Part shown: one piece after another, positions 47,901 through 58,994 of the stretch
Numbering within the stretch: the stretch's first letter is position 1
How the letters are laid out: each line of letters starts with the position of its first letter
NCBI RefSeq assembly: GCF_000001735.4
Contig: NC_003070.9
Location: 22,987,971-23,051,970, forward strand
Direction: 5' to 3'
DNA from: Arabidopsis thaliana
Lineage: Eukaryota; Streptophyta; Magnoliopsida; Brassicales; Brassicaceae
Length of the DNA stretch: 64,000 bases
Notes under the pieces: model-generated
Told to the model about the DNA's origin: nothing
The model's database searches: none
Seen by the model: only the letters and a program-made list of their open reading frames with translations
Position numbers and translations under genes: made by a program

Positions 47901-50900
47901 AAAACAACAAAAATAATTGAGTAAATCGGTTTGGTCTTAGTTTTGATTTAGTTCAATCGCCCATCTCTTCTAATTGAATTCAGATATCCCAAAAAAAAAA
48001 AAACACCCGCAGCAAGCAATGCACAGTATGCTCAGACAACGAACAAAAAAAAAAGAAAGAAAGAAATGTCAAAGAGATAAAAGACTTGCCTCGAGTTTGT
48101 CCTCTCTGGCCTTGTGGTTTTTGGGAAGTTGGCGAAACTCTTCGGTCAAACGCAGACACTCATGGATGTTCTCTGGTGACACAAAGTCAACTGCGACTTT
48201 TGTGCACGACTGTCCCCCAATCACAGAGAAGTTTTAGATTTTCCAATACAAAGCAAATTGTATGAGTAGAAGAAGAATAGAAACCATTCAGTTTACCTTT
48301 AGATTCCGAACTTGATGAGGACAACCCGCGGGAATAAACACCGCTTCACCTAGCTTTTGCACAAATGTCCATGGCTCGATCCCTACAGTTAACTTGTCAA
48401 TATTGACTCAAAAGATTGACTAGAAACATTATCCCCAAGTAAACGGTTACATACCATATTCCGCCTTGAGTTTTCTTTTGTGCTCTAAGGTTAAATAGCA
48501 TGATTGGTCATGTATCGGATGATAAACCTGAAAAGAAGAAACCGTCAGTACCGGAAATAAATTCGTCATAAAATTGATGCAGGTGGGTGTTGTTACCTTT
48601 GTAACTGGACTACAATAAGTGTGTCTAAATTCTTTGCAATGCTTTCTTAGATACTCTTCTAACTTGGGAACGTCTTCTCTCCTAAATATGTCCCAAAGAG
48701 CACTGCCCGTTTCTTCATTTTCATTGCTCGAAATCTCTGGCATGTTCAATTCTTCTTCTTCTTCTTCTTCCTTTTCGTTACAGTCTTCAGTACTCTGTTT
48801 ATCGACCTTATTCTGTAACTTGTGTTTCTGTTTCAGTGCTTTGACTGAGGATATTTGTTCTTGACTTAGGGTCACTTCGGCCGTATGCGTTAGAATATTC
48901 ACCTACATGAATCGCAAAGTCAGTCTATGGACTATTTAAAACCAAACCAAGAGTGTTAAAAACAAAATAAATGAAAGCTTTACCGCGTCTGACATATCGC
49001 AGTGAAGCTTAGTCACGGAATCGCCTCTACCAAGCTCATCTGGAATCCCATAGGCGATGTAAGTTTTTGGACCTAAATCTGGTTTGATAAATCCTTCAGG
49101 AAGCTTTGTTGCAATGTTAAGAATTCCAGTTCTAGGATCACTATATTCCTGGAAAGGTAACGCGGATATGAACTCATCACAGTGACGAGGTAGAAGATCT
49201 TCAAACTTATCAGAAGGAGGCCAGTCCTTAAGCTTCAACATCTCAGGCCAGAAATTTTCATATGTTCTTCCTTTGCTATAACCTTCAAAGAACTGACGAG
49301 TATTGATCTCCACCTCACAATTAGCTAAGCAATCAATTGCTTTGACTTGGGACATCTCAGAGCTTGATGTTGAATTCACATTTTCGCATAAAGCCCGCCA
49401 CATAACCATCGGCTCCCAGCTTAAACCAGGTGTGTTGTCAAGAGCGTTCCTAACGATTACTGGTTCGCCTTTTGCCCAATGCTCTTGAAAATGAAGAAGC
49501 TCTTCTTCCTTCAAGACACCGAGAGATTCAGGACAGAAAAGGTAGTTGTCACTTGATGTTGTCCTCGAAGCTGATTTCCTTGTCAGCTCTGTCTCCAAAG
49601 AAGAACACCTACAGTTCAACATTCTAGGGCTTATATTGTATGATGATAAGAAAGTCTCTGCTTTGTGCTCTAAATCTGACATCCACGTGAGTGGTAGGAT
49701 CCGCCTAAGCTCTAGCATCCGTTCACCACAACCACCTAGCTTTTCTGGTGCACAAGTGATGCTTCCATTTTCACCAAGGCTCCACTTAGCGTCAGATGGG
49801 TTAGCTTCTTCGTCTTCAAAAGTGGAAGACAAGCTCGGTTCCGCAGCATCTAAACCATGCATATATCGATGTCCTCTATCAACATAATGGAACTTCATTT
49901 CAGGGCGTTCAGAAAGCGATCCTTCACGAATCTCTTGACAGCACTTCAAACAAAGTTCATAAGAGCACTTTGGACAGCTTCGATGCAAGTCAACAATTGA
50001 AGTTGCACAATGATCACTGCAACACATATGAATATTTTCAGTAAGATCCTCGAGAAATTAAAAATATCCTAACTTAGTTCTTACTTACCAGTATACACGT
50101 TCATCAGTGTAGCTTATAGCCGCAGTTATTTCAACTTCAGAAGGCAGTTTTCCTACAGAAAAGACGTCATGTTAACTCACATTTAGCAACAGAAACCCTG
50201 TCTTAGTAGCGCAAGATTCATACCTTGAACAGTTGCCTCAAATTCAATCTCTAGCTTCTGGAATATGGATAACTTATTCAGAAAAGGAAGCATCAACGTA
50301 ATCAAATACTGGAGATGATGACGTCTTTCAGATTTCGCGAGTTCCCTCTTCGATGTCTGTAAACACAAATACGAATTAACAAAAAAAATCAAAATCTTCT
50401 GCAAATGGATTGGTAGAAATAATCTCATCATACCTCAATTAAACCATTCAAATGCAAGCATTTGCTACAATTACAATTTTGACGGCATAAAGGACATTTC
50501 TCAACAACATCATCCTCAGATAGATTTGGATACCTGCAACAAAACCACAAATAGAGTAAGGATATATTATTACAAGACAGAGATATATACTATCAAAGTT
50601 AAAACAGAAACTAACCATTTCCTTATACATTGAAGACAAAACATTGTCTTCTCACATTCACTACAAATGAGAAGTGTTATCCTTTCCCCTTTCAAGCACT
50701 GATGACAAATTGGGCCACTCTGTTTTCTACTACTGGTGCAGTCATTTTTCTGAATGGAATCTGATACATTAGAAGCTGGAGACCGTGAACGACAAGGACT
50801 AATAACATCTGTAACATTTTCTGGACTGTTAGCACTTAAACTATGGGTTCTGCTTCGCGACGACGTTGCCTTGATCTTAGAACACAGTGTAACTTCTTCT

Positions 50901-51331
50901 TCCCATTCCTCATCTTCATCAACTTCTACTTGTCGTTTATCTTTCCTTTTACTACTAACATCAGAAAACCACTTACCTATTGTGCAATCATCACCTGACT
51001 CTATCTTAACCATAACTTCAACTTCTTCGTTGCGCTTATCAATCCTTTTCGCAGTATTCCTCTGAACCCAATCACTTAATATGCAATCATCATCTTCATA
51101 ATATTCTTCTACTTTGCATATCTTTCTCCTTCGTTTCGCATTCCGTTTAACCGCTGAATCATCGCTATCTTCAGCTCTCGAAAGCTTCCGTTTCCTACTA
51201 TCACTACTACTACTAGGGCTAGAACCTTTTGACATGAATGGTTTCAGAGTTCTCTTCTTCCTAGTCGTCCACGAATATTGATAAGATAATTGGAAACAAT
51301 TCATATGCTCCAATTTAACTCCAGAATCCAT
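44991..51331 (-). CDS. JMJ29: KDM3/JHDM2-type JmjC histone demethylase (JMJ29)
   Basis: Ten coding exons: 51331-50616, 50533-50434, 50356-50224, 50152-50089, 50016-48984, 48902-48597, 48527-48455, 48382-48297, 48209-48090 and 45077-44991, in consistent phase, give about 905 residues. The N-terminus is acidic/basic with nuclear-signal clusters (KRNAKRRRK). A RING-like Cys cluster spans about 214-270 ([33 protein letters not shown]) and a second Cys cluster follows near 340 ([17 protein letters not shown]). The JmjC core has Fe ligands H676 and D678 (HCDMSDAVN) and H831 (CPHQVRNLK). KDM3 enzymes remove methyl groups from H3K9. A seven-Glu tract (727-733) sits in a variable loop of JmjC. The last intron is about 3 kb and starts with GC; the final 28 residues ([15 protein letters not shown]) match the usual family end after KAREDKLE. 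Confidence 0.88.
45440..46535. repeat. Three-copy tandem repeat, unit about 330-390 bases
   Basis: The phrase CCCGCCATTTTCCACCAATT opens copies near 45539, 45872 and 46260. Each continues through GAATTCACAACTTC, ACCATCCAAGATAT, GAGTTGAATTCTTTTTGC, GATATTTGCCATCA, TTCTTCGACAT.AATCGAAAG, CTATACTTTGTCA and TTTCCCTAATTTATTA in the same order. Copies differ by about 10-20 per cent and by small indels. A short frame exists but is not conserved between copies. I do not recognise the family. An 11-base inverted repeat (TGGACCATGCGGTCC with GGACCGCATGA) lies at the left edge, near 45481-45518. Confidence 0.75.
46902..46989. repeat. Tandem duplication of about 40 bases
   Basis: CTAACCACAAACTATCCCGG with AAAATTGAACGAGATG occurs twice in succession (near 46914 and 46954) with few changes. 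It lies in a stretch of balanced base composition (46620-47200) inside the JMJ29 last intron that looks like an unclassified old element. Confidence 0.6.
47220..47335 (-). mobile_element. SINE-like fragment
   Basis: On the minus strand: TACTCAGGTGGTGCTAGTG (resembling a tRNA A-box), then about 30 bases later CATATTCGAACTCGC (resembling a B-box), then TGTTGTTGAC followed by eight A. The layout A-box, B-box, A-tail suggests a tRNA-derived SINE. No clear target duplication was found, so the call is tentative. Confidence 0.35.
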
Positions 51332-53697
51332 TCTTTAGCTCCTGCAAACAAAAATCGCCAGTGATGGTAATTCAGATCTATGAAACAGATTCTTACACCA
51401 AAATTGAAACAAAACGAACATGCAGATTTGAATATCTAAAACAGAGACAACAAATTCGAGTTCTTCGATCATAATCAAAATTAATCGCAATAAAACAGTA
51501 TATGATCAATCGATTCCAATCAAAACCAAACAACATTATTAAAACCAAATCAATCAAAAGAGACAATTGAGTCTAGAATTGGAAATCAGAAGAAGATCGA
51601 AAACTCAATTTTACCTTATGATGAACACAAACACAGAAAAAAACAAGCTCGAAGAACTCTGCAACGATGAATCTCCTGTGAAAAACAAATCTATAAACCC
51701 TAGATTCCAGCTAAGTTAGATGAAAGAGATTGAACAAACTTTGGATTCTCTCAAACTTAGCTTTCCTTTTTATTTCATAACTGAATAAAGGAAAAAAGAG
51801 AAATAGTTTATTCGGAGAAATATCCCAGAATTAGGAAAAGGAAAATTTCTTGAGCACGGAAAAAAAGAAAAAGAATCGAGCCTAATCTGACCGTTAAAGC
51901 ACTTTTTTGGGACCTATAAGATCCGTGGAGCGCAAGTGATTAAAGAAATGCATCGCAGGTGATTATTACCTTCACCGATACTCACCACGTGGAAAACAAA
52001 TAAAGAACGTTTACTCACTTCTGATAAAGCGTTAGTTATTTTATTTTATTTCAACAAGCTAAAAGCAGTCTTAATAAAATTCCTGATTTGATTCTACTTT
52101 TAGTCAATGGTTTTTAAGTAGTTGTGGATTTTTCTTTGCATTTAAAGAGATATCTTTTGATTTTTGGATTTATTGTTGTTCTTACTGATATTTATTGGCA
52201 TGTTTATCGTTTTAGTAATCAACAATTTGTAAAGGTTATTATAAAAAAAAAATCGTATGATATTTATCCGAATAAGAAACTGAAAATATCTTCTGATATC
52301 TTTTATTTTATTTTTATAACTCAATGAATTCATTAGATTCTCATAACTAACCAGGAGTTTCATTCCTACAATCATGAATTAATATCTGTAGATACTATCT
52401 GTGTTTTATAAGATCTTTTAAACATAATTATAATAGATTGACTAATTAGATAGTTTATATAATAATAATAATAAAAAGTAAGAAGTGTATAAAAAAAATT
52501 AGGTTTTTTTAATAGAAAAATTGTTTTAGTTGAGATGTTAAAAAAAAATATTGTTTTAATTGGATATAAGCCTTATGCAGTTCCATTTCATTGGATCTCA
52601 CGAAAAAAAATAAAAAGTTCCAACATTTTTTTTTAATAAAGAATGAGTACGATATCTTCTTGTCATGGATCTGAGTAAGCTTTGAAACACGCACAATAGT
52701 TAGTCTTGAGTCTTGACCAAACCTATCGATGCGATGCTTACGTCTAGTACGATACATACATGTCGGATTTTTTTTTTAATTGTTTTATGTTAATAAATAA
52801 AAGCTTTTAAGGAAAAAATTATCATAAAACTTTTACAACAGTAAAGATAAGGTACATACAAGTAAGATAGTTGCTAATTTTTGCGATTGGAAGTGCTGAT
52901 AAAGCTTTTAGAGGATGTGATGTTGTTAGACTATTGATATTAGGAGGATTTTGGTAGAGTAAGAAAGCATTGTCTTCTGCTACTAGTTCGTGTAGCTCTG
53001 TTTTTGCTTGTTTTGGGCCATCGTCGAAAGGTCGCTATATTGTTGAATGTTGATCTAATGCTTATCTTGTTTTTGATTTCTCTCTCGGTTTCGCCTAAAG
53101 GAGTTTGTCGAGTTCACTACATCTTTTTACCAAGATCTTCATCGTTTAAGGTTTAGTTGATGAAATGAACCTCAAATGTTTTCATGTTTTCATGTTTTTT
53201 TTTTAATCTTTCTTTGGTATAGAACTATGTTTTAAGTTTATGCTTATTTAAAACCTAAGTTTAATTTTGAATGATATTTACATTCTTTTTAAAAAATGAT
53301 GGTTGTTGTTGTTGAGCCAAGGAAAAAATACTTTTGTTGACAACCAAACAAAAAAAATACACTTGCCAATAGGAAAAAATATACCGTTTCAATGTAAGTC
53401 TCATTTTTAAAATAAAACGTCTAGTTTAATATTTCTTCCAGCTCAAATTTATAACGAAAGAATGATACAATTCATTGCATAAGCATAAACAACAATTACA
53501 AAACCGATTTAGCAAAAAACGAAGCAATATGAAATTGCATTAATCACCTCTCTTTTTTTTTACATCAAACTCAAACAAAACAATGATAATCATACAAATA
53601 TACAAAACCTTTCACCACACGTAACAAAAGAAAAGATAAAAAAAAAAGATCTCTACGTAGACAAACCAATCCGGTTAAGTCAATTACTCATGGACCA
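51332..53697. other. JMJ29 leader/promoter and spacer to the OSCA gene
   Basis: A leader intron of JMJ29 is likely between about 51614 and 51343 (acceptor TTTGCAG before GAGCTAAAGAATG). From 51780 to 53600 the DNA is AT-rich with no gene recognised; a more mixed patch at 52870-53170 has no motif I can name. The OSCA 3' UTR probably covers the last 200 bases. Confidence 0.45.
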
Positions 53698-56600
53698 TCA
53701 AGTCTCCGGTTTCCCCTTACCCAAATCAAGTTGATTAAAAGGCGTTGATTGTGACGAGCCACGGCTCGCATTGCTGCTCGCAACGGTGGTTCTCCGTGAT
53801 CTTTGACGTTTGGTTTGTACAACTACACAATCTTCGTCATCTGAATCCTCGATTAGTCCCTCTTCATCTGAATCTTCTTCGTCTTTAAAAACAGGATGAA
53901 CATATGCATTCTGAAGAAACCCTTTAAGATTCAAGTTTGGTTCTCTTGCTCGTTCCAATGTATCCTTAATCATAGCTTCCTGTAAACCGGTACTCACAAG
54001 ATTAAATAACACAAACTGAACCAAAACAAATGTAGCTAAAACTACCATCCATTAACCGAAAATGCTCGATCTTGGTTTGAGCTAACCTGCAACGGGTTAA
54101 TGACGAATGCCGATTCGTACCGGCCTTTGCAAAACCGATGAAAACCGAAGGTGAGAATCGCTAGAACGAGGAGGAAAGGTGTGGACTGAACTTTTCCTTT
54201 CGTGCTCATTAATCCCAACAAAAGGATTTGTGAGATGATCAATGCCGATATTATACGTCCATGAACGTCTGGCCAGAATGCACCCGCACTCTCATACTTC
54301 TGATTGTACACATTTATGATCTGCATAGAAACCAAATGTTACCTTGTTGTTTGATAGTAAAAGAGAGTTTGTTTCCTTTGTTTTTACCTGATGACGGAAG
54401 ACGAGGTAGGCGAAACCAAAGAAGAAGATGATGAAAGGAAGAAGAACAGGAGTGACAGGAGCGTAGACAAGGCCAAGGAGGAAGTATAGTTGAATCCGAG
54501 GCTCGGTAGCGTAGAAATCAATCTGTCCCGGATCCATAGCTTCTTCTCTATCCTTTTCAGTTTTCACAAAGAAGAAGTTCTTTAAATGGAAAATGACTAA
54601 TGGTTTCAGCCTAAAGATTTCTCCCGCCACACCCGCCCAACCGTCTACCATTATATACGTTATAAAGAACGTTGCTTTTATCGGTATCGCGACTCCAACT
54701 GTCCGCGGAATGCTTAAAACAAGAATGTAAATAAAAGTTGAGAGCAGAGTTCCAAGAGAGTAATAAAAGTGCGGGTCAAGTGAATCGAACTTACTCGTTT
54801 GCGGATTGTTTAAGAAAAGAATCGAGCTGTTCAAAAGCAGATCCAGTGATTACGCTACCGAGGAAAACATTCACAAGGTTGAAAATATAGTATCGAAAAG
54901 CCGCTCTTCTCTCTAACGATGATATTGAAATAAACCCTTCGAATTTCGACATGATCATCAATATTGTTGGCAGGAATATCAAAAAGAGCTTCAAGACAAT
55001 ACCGGGAAGAAAACCTTGGATCAATGATTTCATTAACTTGCTGCACACGCAAGATTGATCAAGAATTGAATTAAGCCTTATTCTTGAAATGGTAAGTAAA
55101 AAACTTGAGAATGTACCTACTTTTTGACAATGGGACTGAGGAACGGAGCGGATTTCTCGATACCTTCAATACTCGCTAAGGATTGCACAAATGCGATTGG
55201 GATGATGAAAAAGAACGTGAGGAAGAAGAAGGCGATGTGCATTACAAATCTCCTTACAGTGAGAGATACGTAAGGCATTGCGAGATTTGGCCAGTACATT
55301 TCTCTTGCCTCAGGAGCCCATTCGGTTAACCATTCAGTTGGATTCTTCGTCTGTTGTGTCTGCGCGCAGACCGCAGCGCCCCAACGCGTTTTAAAAGACA
55401 CAAAAGCTGCTTGCATTACACTTTTGTCATCTTTCTTTATCCTCTTCCTTTCTTCCATTATCTATGAAAATCAAATTCACACAAGAAAGGTTAAGGGTTT
55501 AGGGTTTGGGGCATTGTGCACCCCTACACGAGAAAGATACTTACTTGCTCGCTAAGTTTCTCGATCTCTGCTGTATAATGATCCATTGCATCTACTTTTT
55601 TGCCCCATAGCCCGAGAAATCCCATCTGCGAATCAAAAAAAAGTTTCGGTCTCAATATGTGTGTCGGCTTTTCGGGTTTGTCAAAGTATTTACCTTTACC
55701 CGTGGCCGTTGTTCCTTGTTTCTTGTATACTTCAACTGGTAGTAATCTAACCAATTCTGCATTTTCTTCTTGTCTTCTACCAATTTAGCCAATTCATTTG
55801 CATTGTACACCACCTGGATATATATAAGTCTAAAATACTTAACGAATAGCAATAAACCTAAAGAAATATTCATTCCTTTAATGCTATGATCTAACCTGAT
55901 GTGTAAGATAATGGTCTGGGTGGTTAACAAGAAAGAAATGCTGCACGTTTTCGCTAATCGACTCGTCTGAGTCCGGTGGTACGTTCCTAACCAGAACCTG
56001 TCAAATGCATACAATATCCTAAAAATTGGAAACTATCTCTTCAGACCAAATAGCAAAGAGAGATTCTATATTAATGAAAACAATAATCTTTACAGTGAAT
56101 TGATCAGCACGTCGCTTCTCTGATTGGAGAAAAGATAACCGCATTGCAGCAATTTTCTCATATTCCTTCATTAGTACATAGCAAGTCCAAAATGTGAATG
56201 CATAAGCCATCACAAGATGTGCCCAAAACCTTTTTACCAAATTAAGAAAAATTCTAATCATTATAAAGTTTTTAACAAAAATCAGAAGTAGCAACTACAT
56301 AATTTTCTTTCACTAACAAACCTGTCTGATCCACGTTCGACATTCGAAATCGAAAGCTTATCGATATTACTCGATGTTACATTACGAAGTTTTGCTAGCT
56401 GCAATCCATCACTTGTCCAATTTACAGGTACTAAAATTGACCATGAAAGTAATGCAATCGGACCAAAGATCTTAAGCCTATAAAATAGTAAACAAAAAAA
56501 AAAACCATTAGAAAAAAAAAACAAAGCTATAATTAGTAACTGTATGCAAGAACAAAACATTTTTTGATTACCCAATCAAGTAAATCCTCAAGTAAACAGC

Positions 56601-56885
56601 AGAATCCAAACCAGCATGATCAATAAGTTCAGGCTCTGGCATCTTAAGAGCATCAGGCATCCAGTTTAAAAACCGAACGTATGATCGAAAGTCCAAATTC
56701 ATAATCTTGCTAACGAAAGCACCCGAATTCACAGGGCTGCTTCTAACACCTTTTAAGTACCATTTAGGGAAATAAACCCTATCATTGAATGGTTGAATCC
56801 TCAAGATTGCAAATAGCAATAGAAATATCAATGCACTTAGAATATTAATCGCTGCTGCTAGTCCAATATCTGCTAATGTCGCCAT
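53698..56885 (-). CDS. OSCA1.4: OSCA/CSC1-like mechanosensitive/osmosensitive cation channel
   Basis: Eleven coding exons: 56885-56572, 56477-56322, 56229-56094, 55997-55896, 55813-55694, 55625-55545, 55461-55121, 55040-54795, 54712-54388, 54320-54087 and 53979-53698, giving 778 residues. The N-terminus MATLADIGLAAAINILSA is the OSCA1 signature first helix; the RST-like N-domain (GVRSSPVNSGAFVSKIMNLD, then LRIYLIGLKIFGP), cytosolic RRM-like loop (VLVRNVPPDSDESI, AELAKLVEDKKKMQN-type) and the DUF221 pore block (QGFLPGIVLKLFLIFLPTIL, KATFFITYIMVDGWAGVAGE) are all present. The C-terminus is acidic (DEEDSDEEGLIEDSDDED). Expected role: plasma-membrane stretch- or osmotically gated calcium-permeable channel. 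Clade 1 is clear; the exact number is from memory of the locus. A leader intron lies at about 57032-56934. Confidence 0.88.
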
Positions 56886-57449
56886 CTCCTCAAACTAATT
56901 TATAATAAACCCTCACAAATTCTTTCTTCACCTGCAAATATATAAGAGCCCTAAAAATTGTCATAAGAGTTTAGACACAAAGATCAAGTTTTAGATTTGT
57001 ATAATAGTCAAAGACGCTTATACTAATCTCACCTTTAGAAACTCATTACTCAAAAAAATTTGGCCCTTTCGTTGACTCTTTTTTTTCACAATGTTCTTGC
57101 GATCAGATTGAAGAAGAAAATAATATGAGATGAATCAAGAAATCATATTGGTGAAGTGGAGATTTGTGTGGTTTGTATAAAAGCTTCTTCGAATATAATC
57201 TTTAAATTTTCTTCAAGGAAAAGTATTGCACAAGTTTCTTTAGTTTTCTCTTCTCCTTCCTCTGAAAACAGAAACAGAGAGAGGGAAGAAAAAACAGAGT
57301 ATGGAAAAAACAGAGAGATTGGTTCTGTTAACAGCACAAAAATGGGGAAGAGAAGAAAAGAAACTTCGTGCCGTTTTTGTTGATACAAAACGCTGAAAAT
57401 ACACGGAGAAATAGAAGAAGAAGAAGATGATGAAAAAGTTGGATCTTTT

Positions 57450-58980
57450 TAAAATCTTTGAATCTAGTTGTTGTTGGTCGGCCGTCTAACTCAAGAGACT
57501 ATTATTATTCCTTGAAAAAGTTTCATTTCAAAAAAATGTCCCAATTGGGTTTATTCCTAAATTAAACTTAAACCAGCTCTAACTTTTTATTATTATTACA
57601 CATCTATCTTATTTGTTTTAGATATACCCATGCTTATTTTGGAGATAAAGTTAGATTAAAATAACTAAAATAATAACTTTGTTGCTAAAATAAGATAATG
57701 ACTTCATAGTTGACTAAAGTAAAAAATCATGAAATTAGCTTAATTAAATTGTTACTAATACTACTCAAGTAAGAAAATAATGAAAATAGGCAAATACCGT
57801 GCCATCACGTTGAAGTCTATAATTTTTTTTGTTTTTTTTTAATAATCATATTCTTCAGTATAAATCACCTTTTTGTCTATTTTATTCCCAATACGAATTA
57901 CTTTTCTTACGTCCAAATCAATGTGAATAATCTAGCTACATTTTTCTTCATTTTCTTTTTTTAATAACCACCTTTCATCAGTGTCACAGAAATTTATCTA
58001 AGGACGTGCGTTAAGACTATCTGGGATTACATCAAAACTGCAATTGTTTTTTAATACTCTCATTATATTAGTCCTTGTAGACGTGTAGTACTAGTACCAT
58101 GTCGAAAAAGTAAACATTTGTATCAATTGCTATATACATATATTAAAATGGTTGTAAATACAATTTTAAATTCTTAACTTAATTATCTTGAAAAAGTAAG
58201 TTAATAAGTGTCTGCATGTGCTATATTTCCTTTAACAAAAAAAAAAGGCCTGACAAAAGGAAATTAATAAGTTCTCTAACTCTTGTCTAATTAATATAAC
58301 ACCAAAAACAGATGTCTAGGCCCCAATTAAAATCATATTACTCTGATATGCAGAAAGCGTATTTGAAACCCTCCACACAAAAAGCCCAATATACCAAACA
58401 CATGCTTGCAACTATTTTTGTTTTTGACAGCTAGTTTAGCTACTTGTTTATGTTATGAAACACAATGAAAAATTATTCAAATTTCATAGATATAGCTTCA
58501 ACAAGCTGTAGATAGTAGTAATAAACTAGTTTTCAATTTTATTATTTACGTAGTTGGTAGGAGCTAATCCAACTTTACACATCGCTAAATGAAAAATTAT
58601 TATTCATCTTAAATACTCAACAAAATTATTAATTCTGTCTTACCAAAATGTTATTAATTCTAAGAAATGATAACAACTACTAAGAACAGTCTACTTGATC
58701 AATTTCTTATAACTTTGAAACCACAACGGACATACGTAGGGTTATATTTCGTATTAGATAAAATAATAGGTAAAGATTAAAATGATTTTAAAGGACAGGG
58801 ACCTTAAATTAATACCAGCGTCAATCTCAAGGTTTAAAAAAAACTTTAATAATTACGTTCAGACAAAGAAGAAAAATCCTCACTGAAATTCGAGCAAAAA
58901 ACACTCACTTCGCTCTTTCTTCGCTAGCTTCGTTAAATTCAGCAAATCTATCTCTCACGATCGAACAGAACTGAGAGAGA
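57450..58980. other. Divergent promoter region between OSCA and O-fucosyltransferase genes
   Basis: About 1.5 kb of AT-rich DNA separating two divergently transcribed genes. GA/CT-rich leader sequence is present at both edges. No gene or mobile element recognised. Confidence 0.45.
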
Positions 58981-58994
58981 GTGTGAGCTTAGCC

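Larger units (their letters stand above)
45078..48089 (-). other. 3-kb terminal GC-AG intron of JMJ29
   Basis: Donor GAG|GCAAGT at 48089 and acceptor GTAACAG at 45078. Length 3012 bases, far above the roughly 100-base introns elsewhere in the gene. It holds a tandem repeat (45440-46535), a tandem 40-base duplication (about 46902-46989) and a SINE-like piece (47220-47335). Reading through instead of splicing would end the protein after eight residues (ASLLSL and stop). Confidence 0.65.

Noticed and set aside
48619-48864. Plus-strand Ser-rich frame opposite JMJ29
   Set aside because: Mirror of the Glu/GAA tract in the real coding strand.
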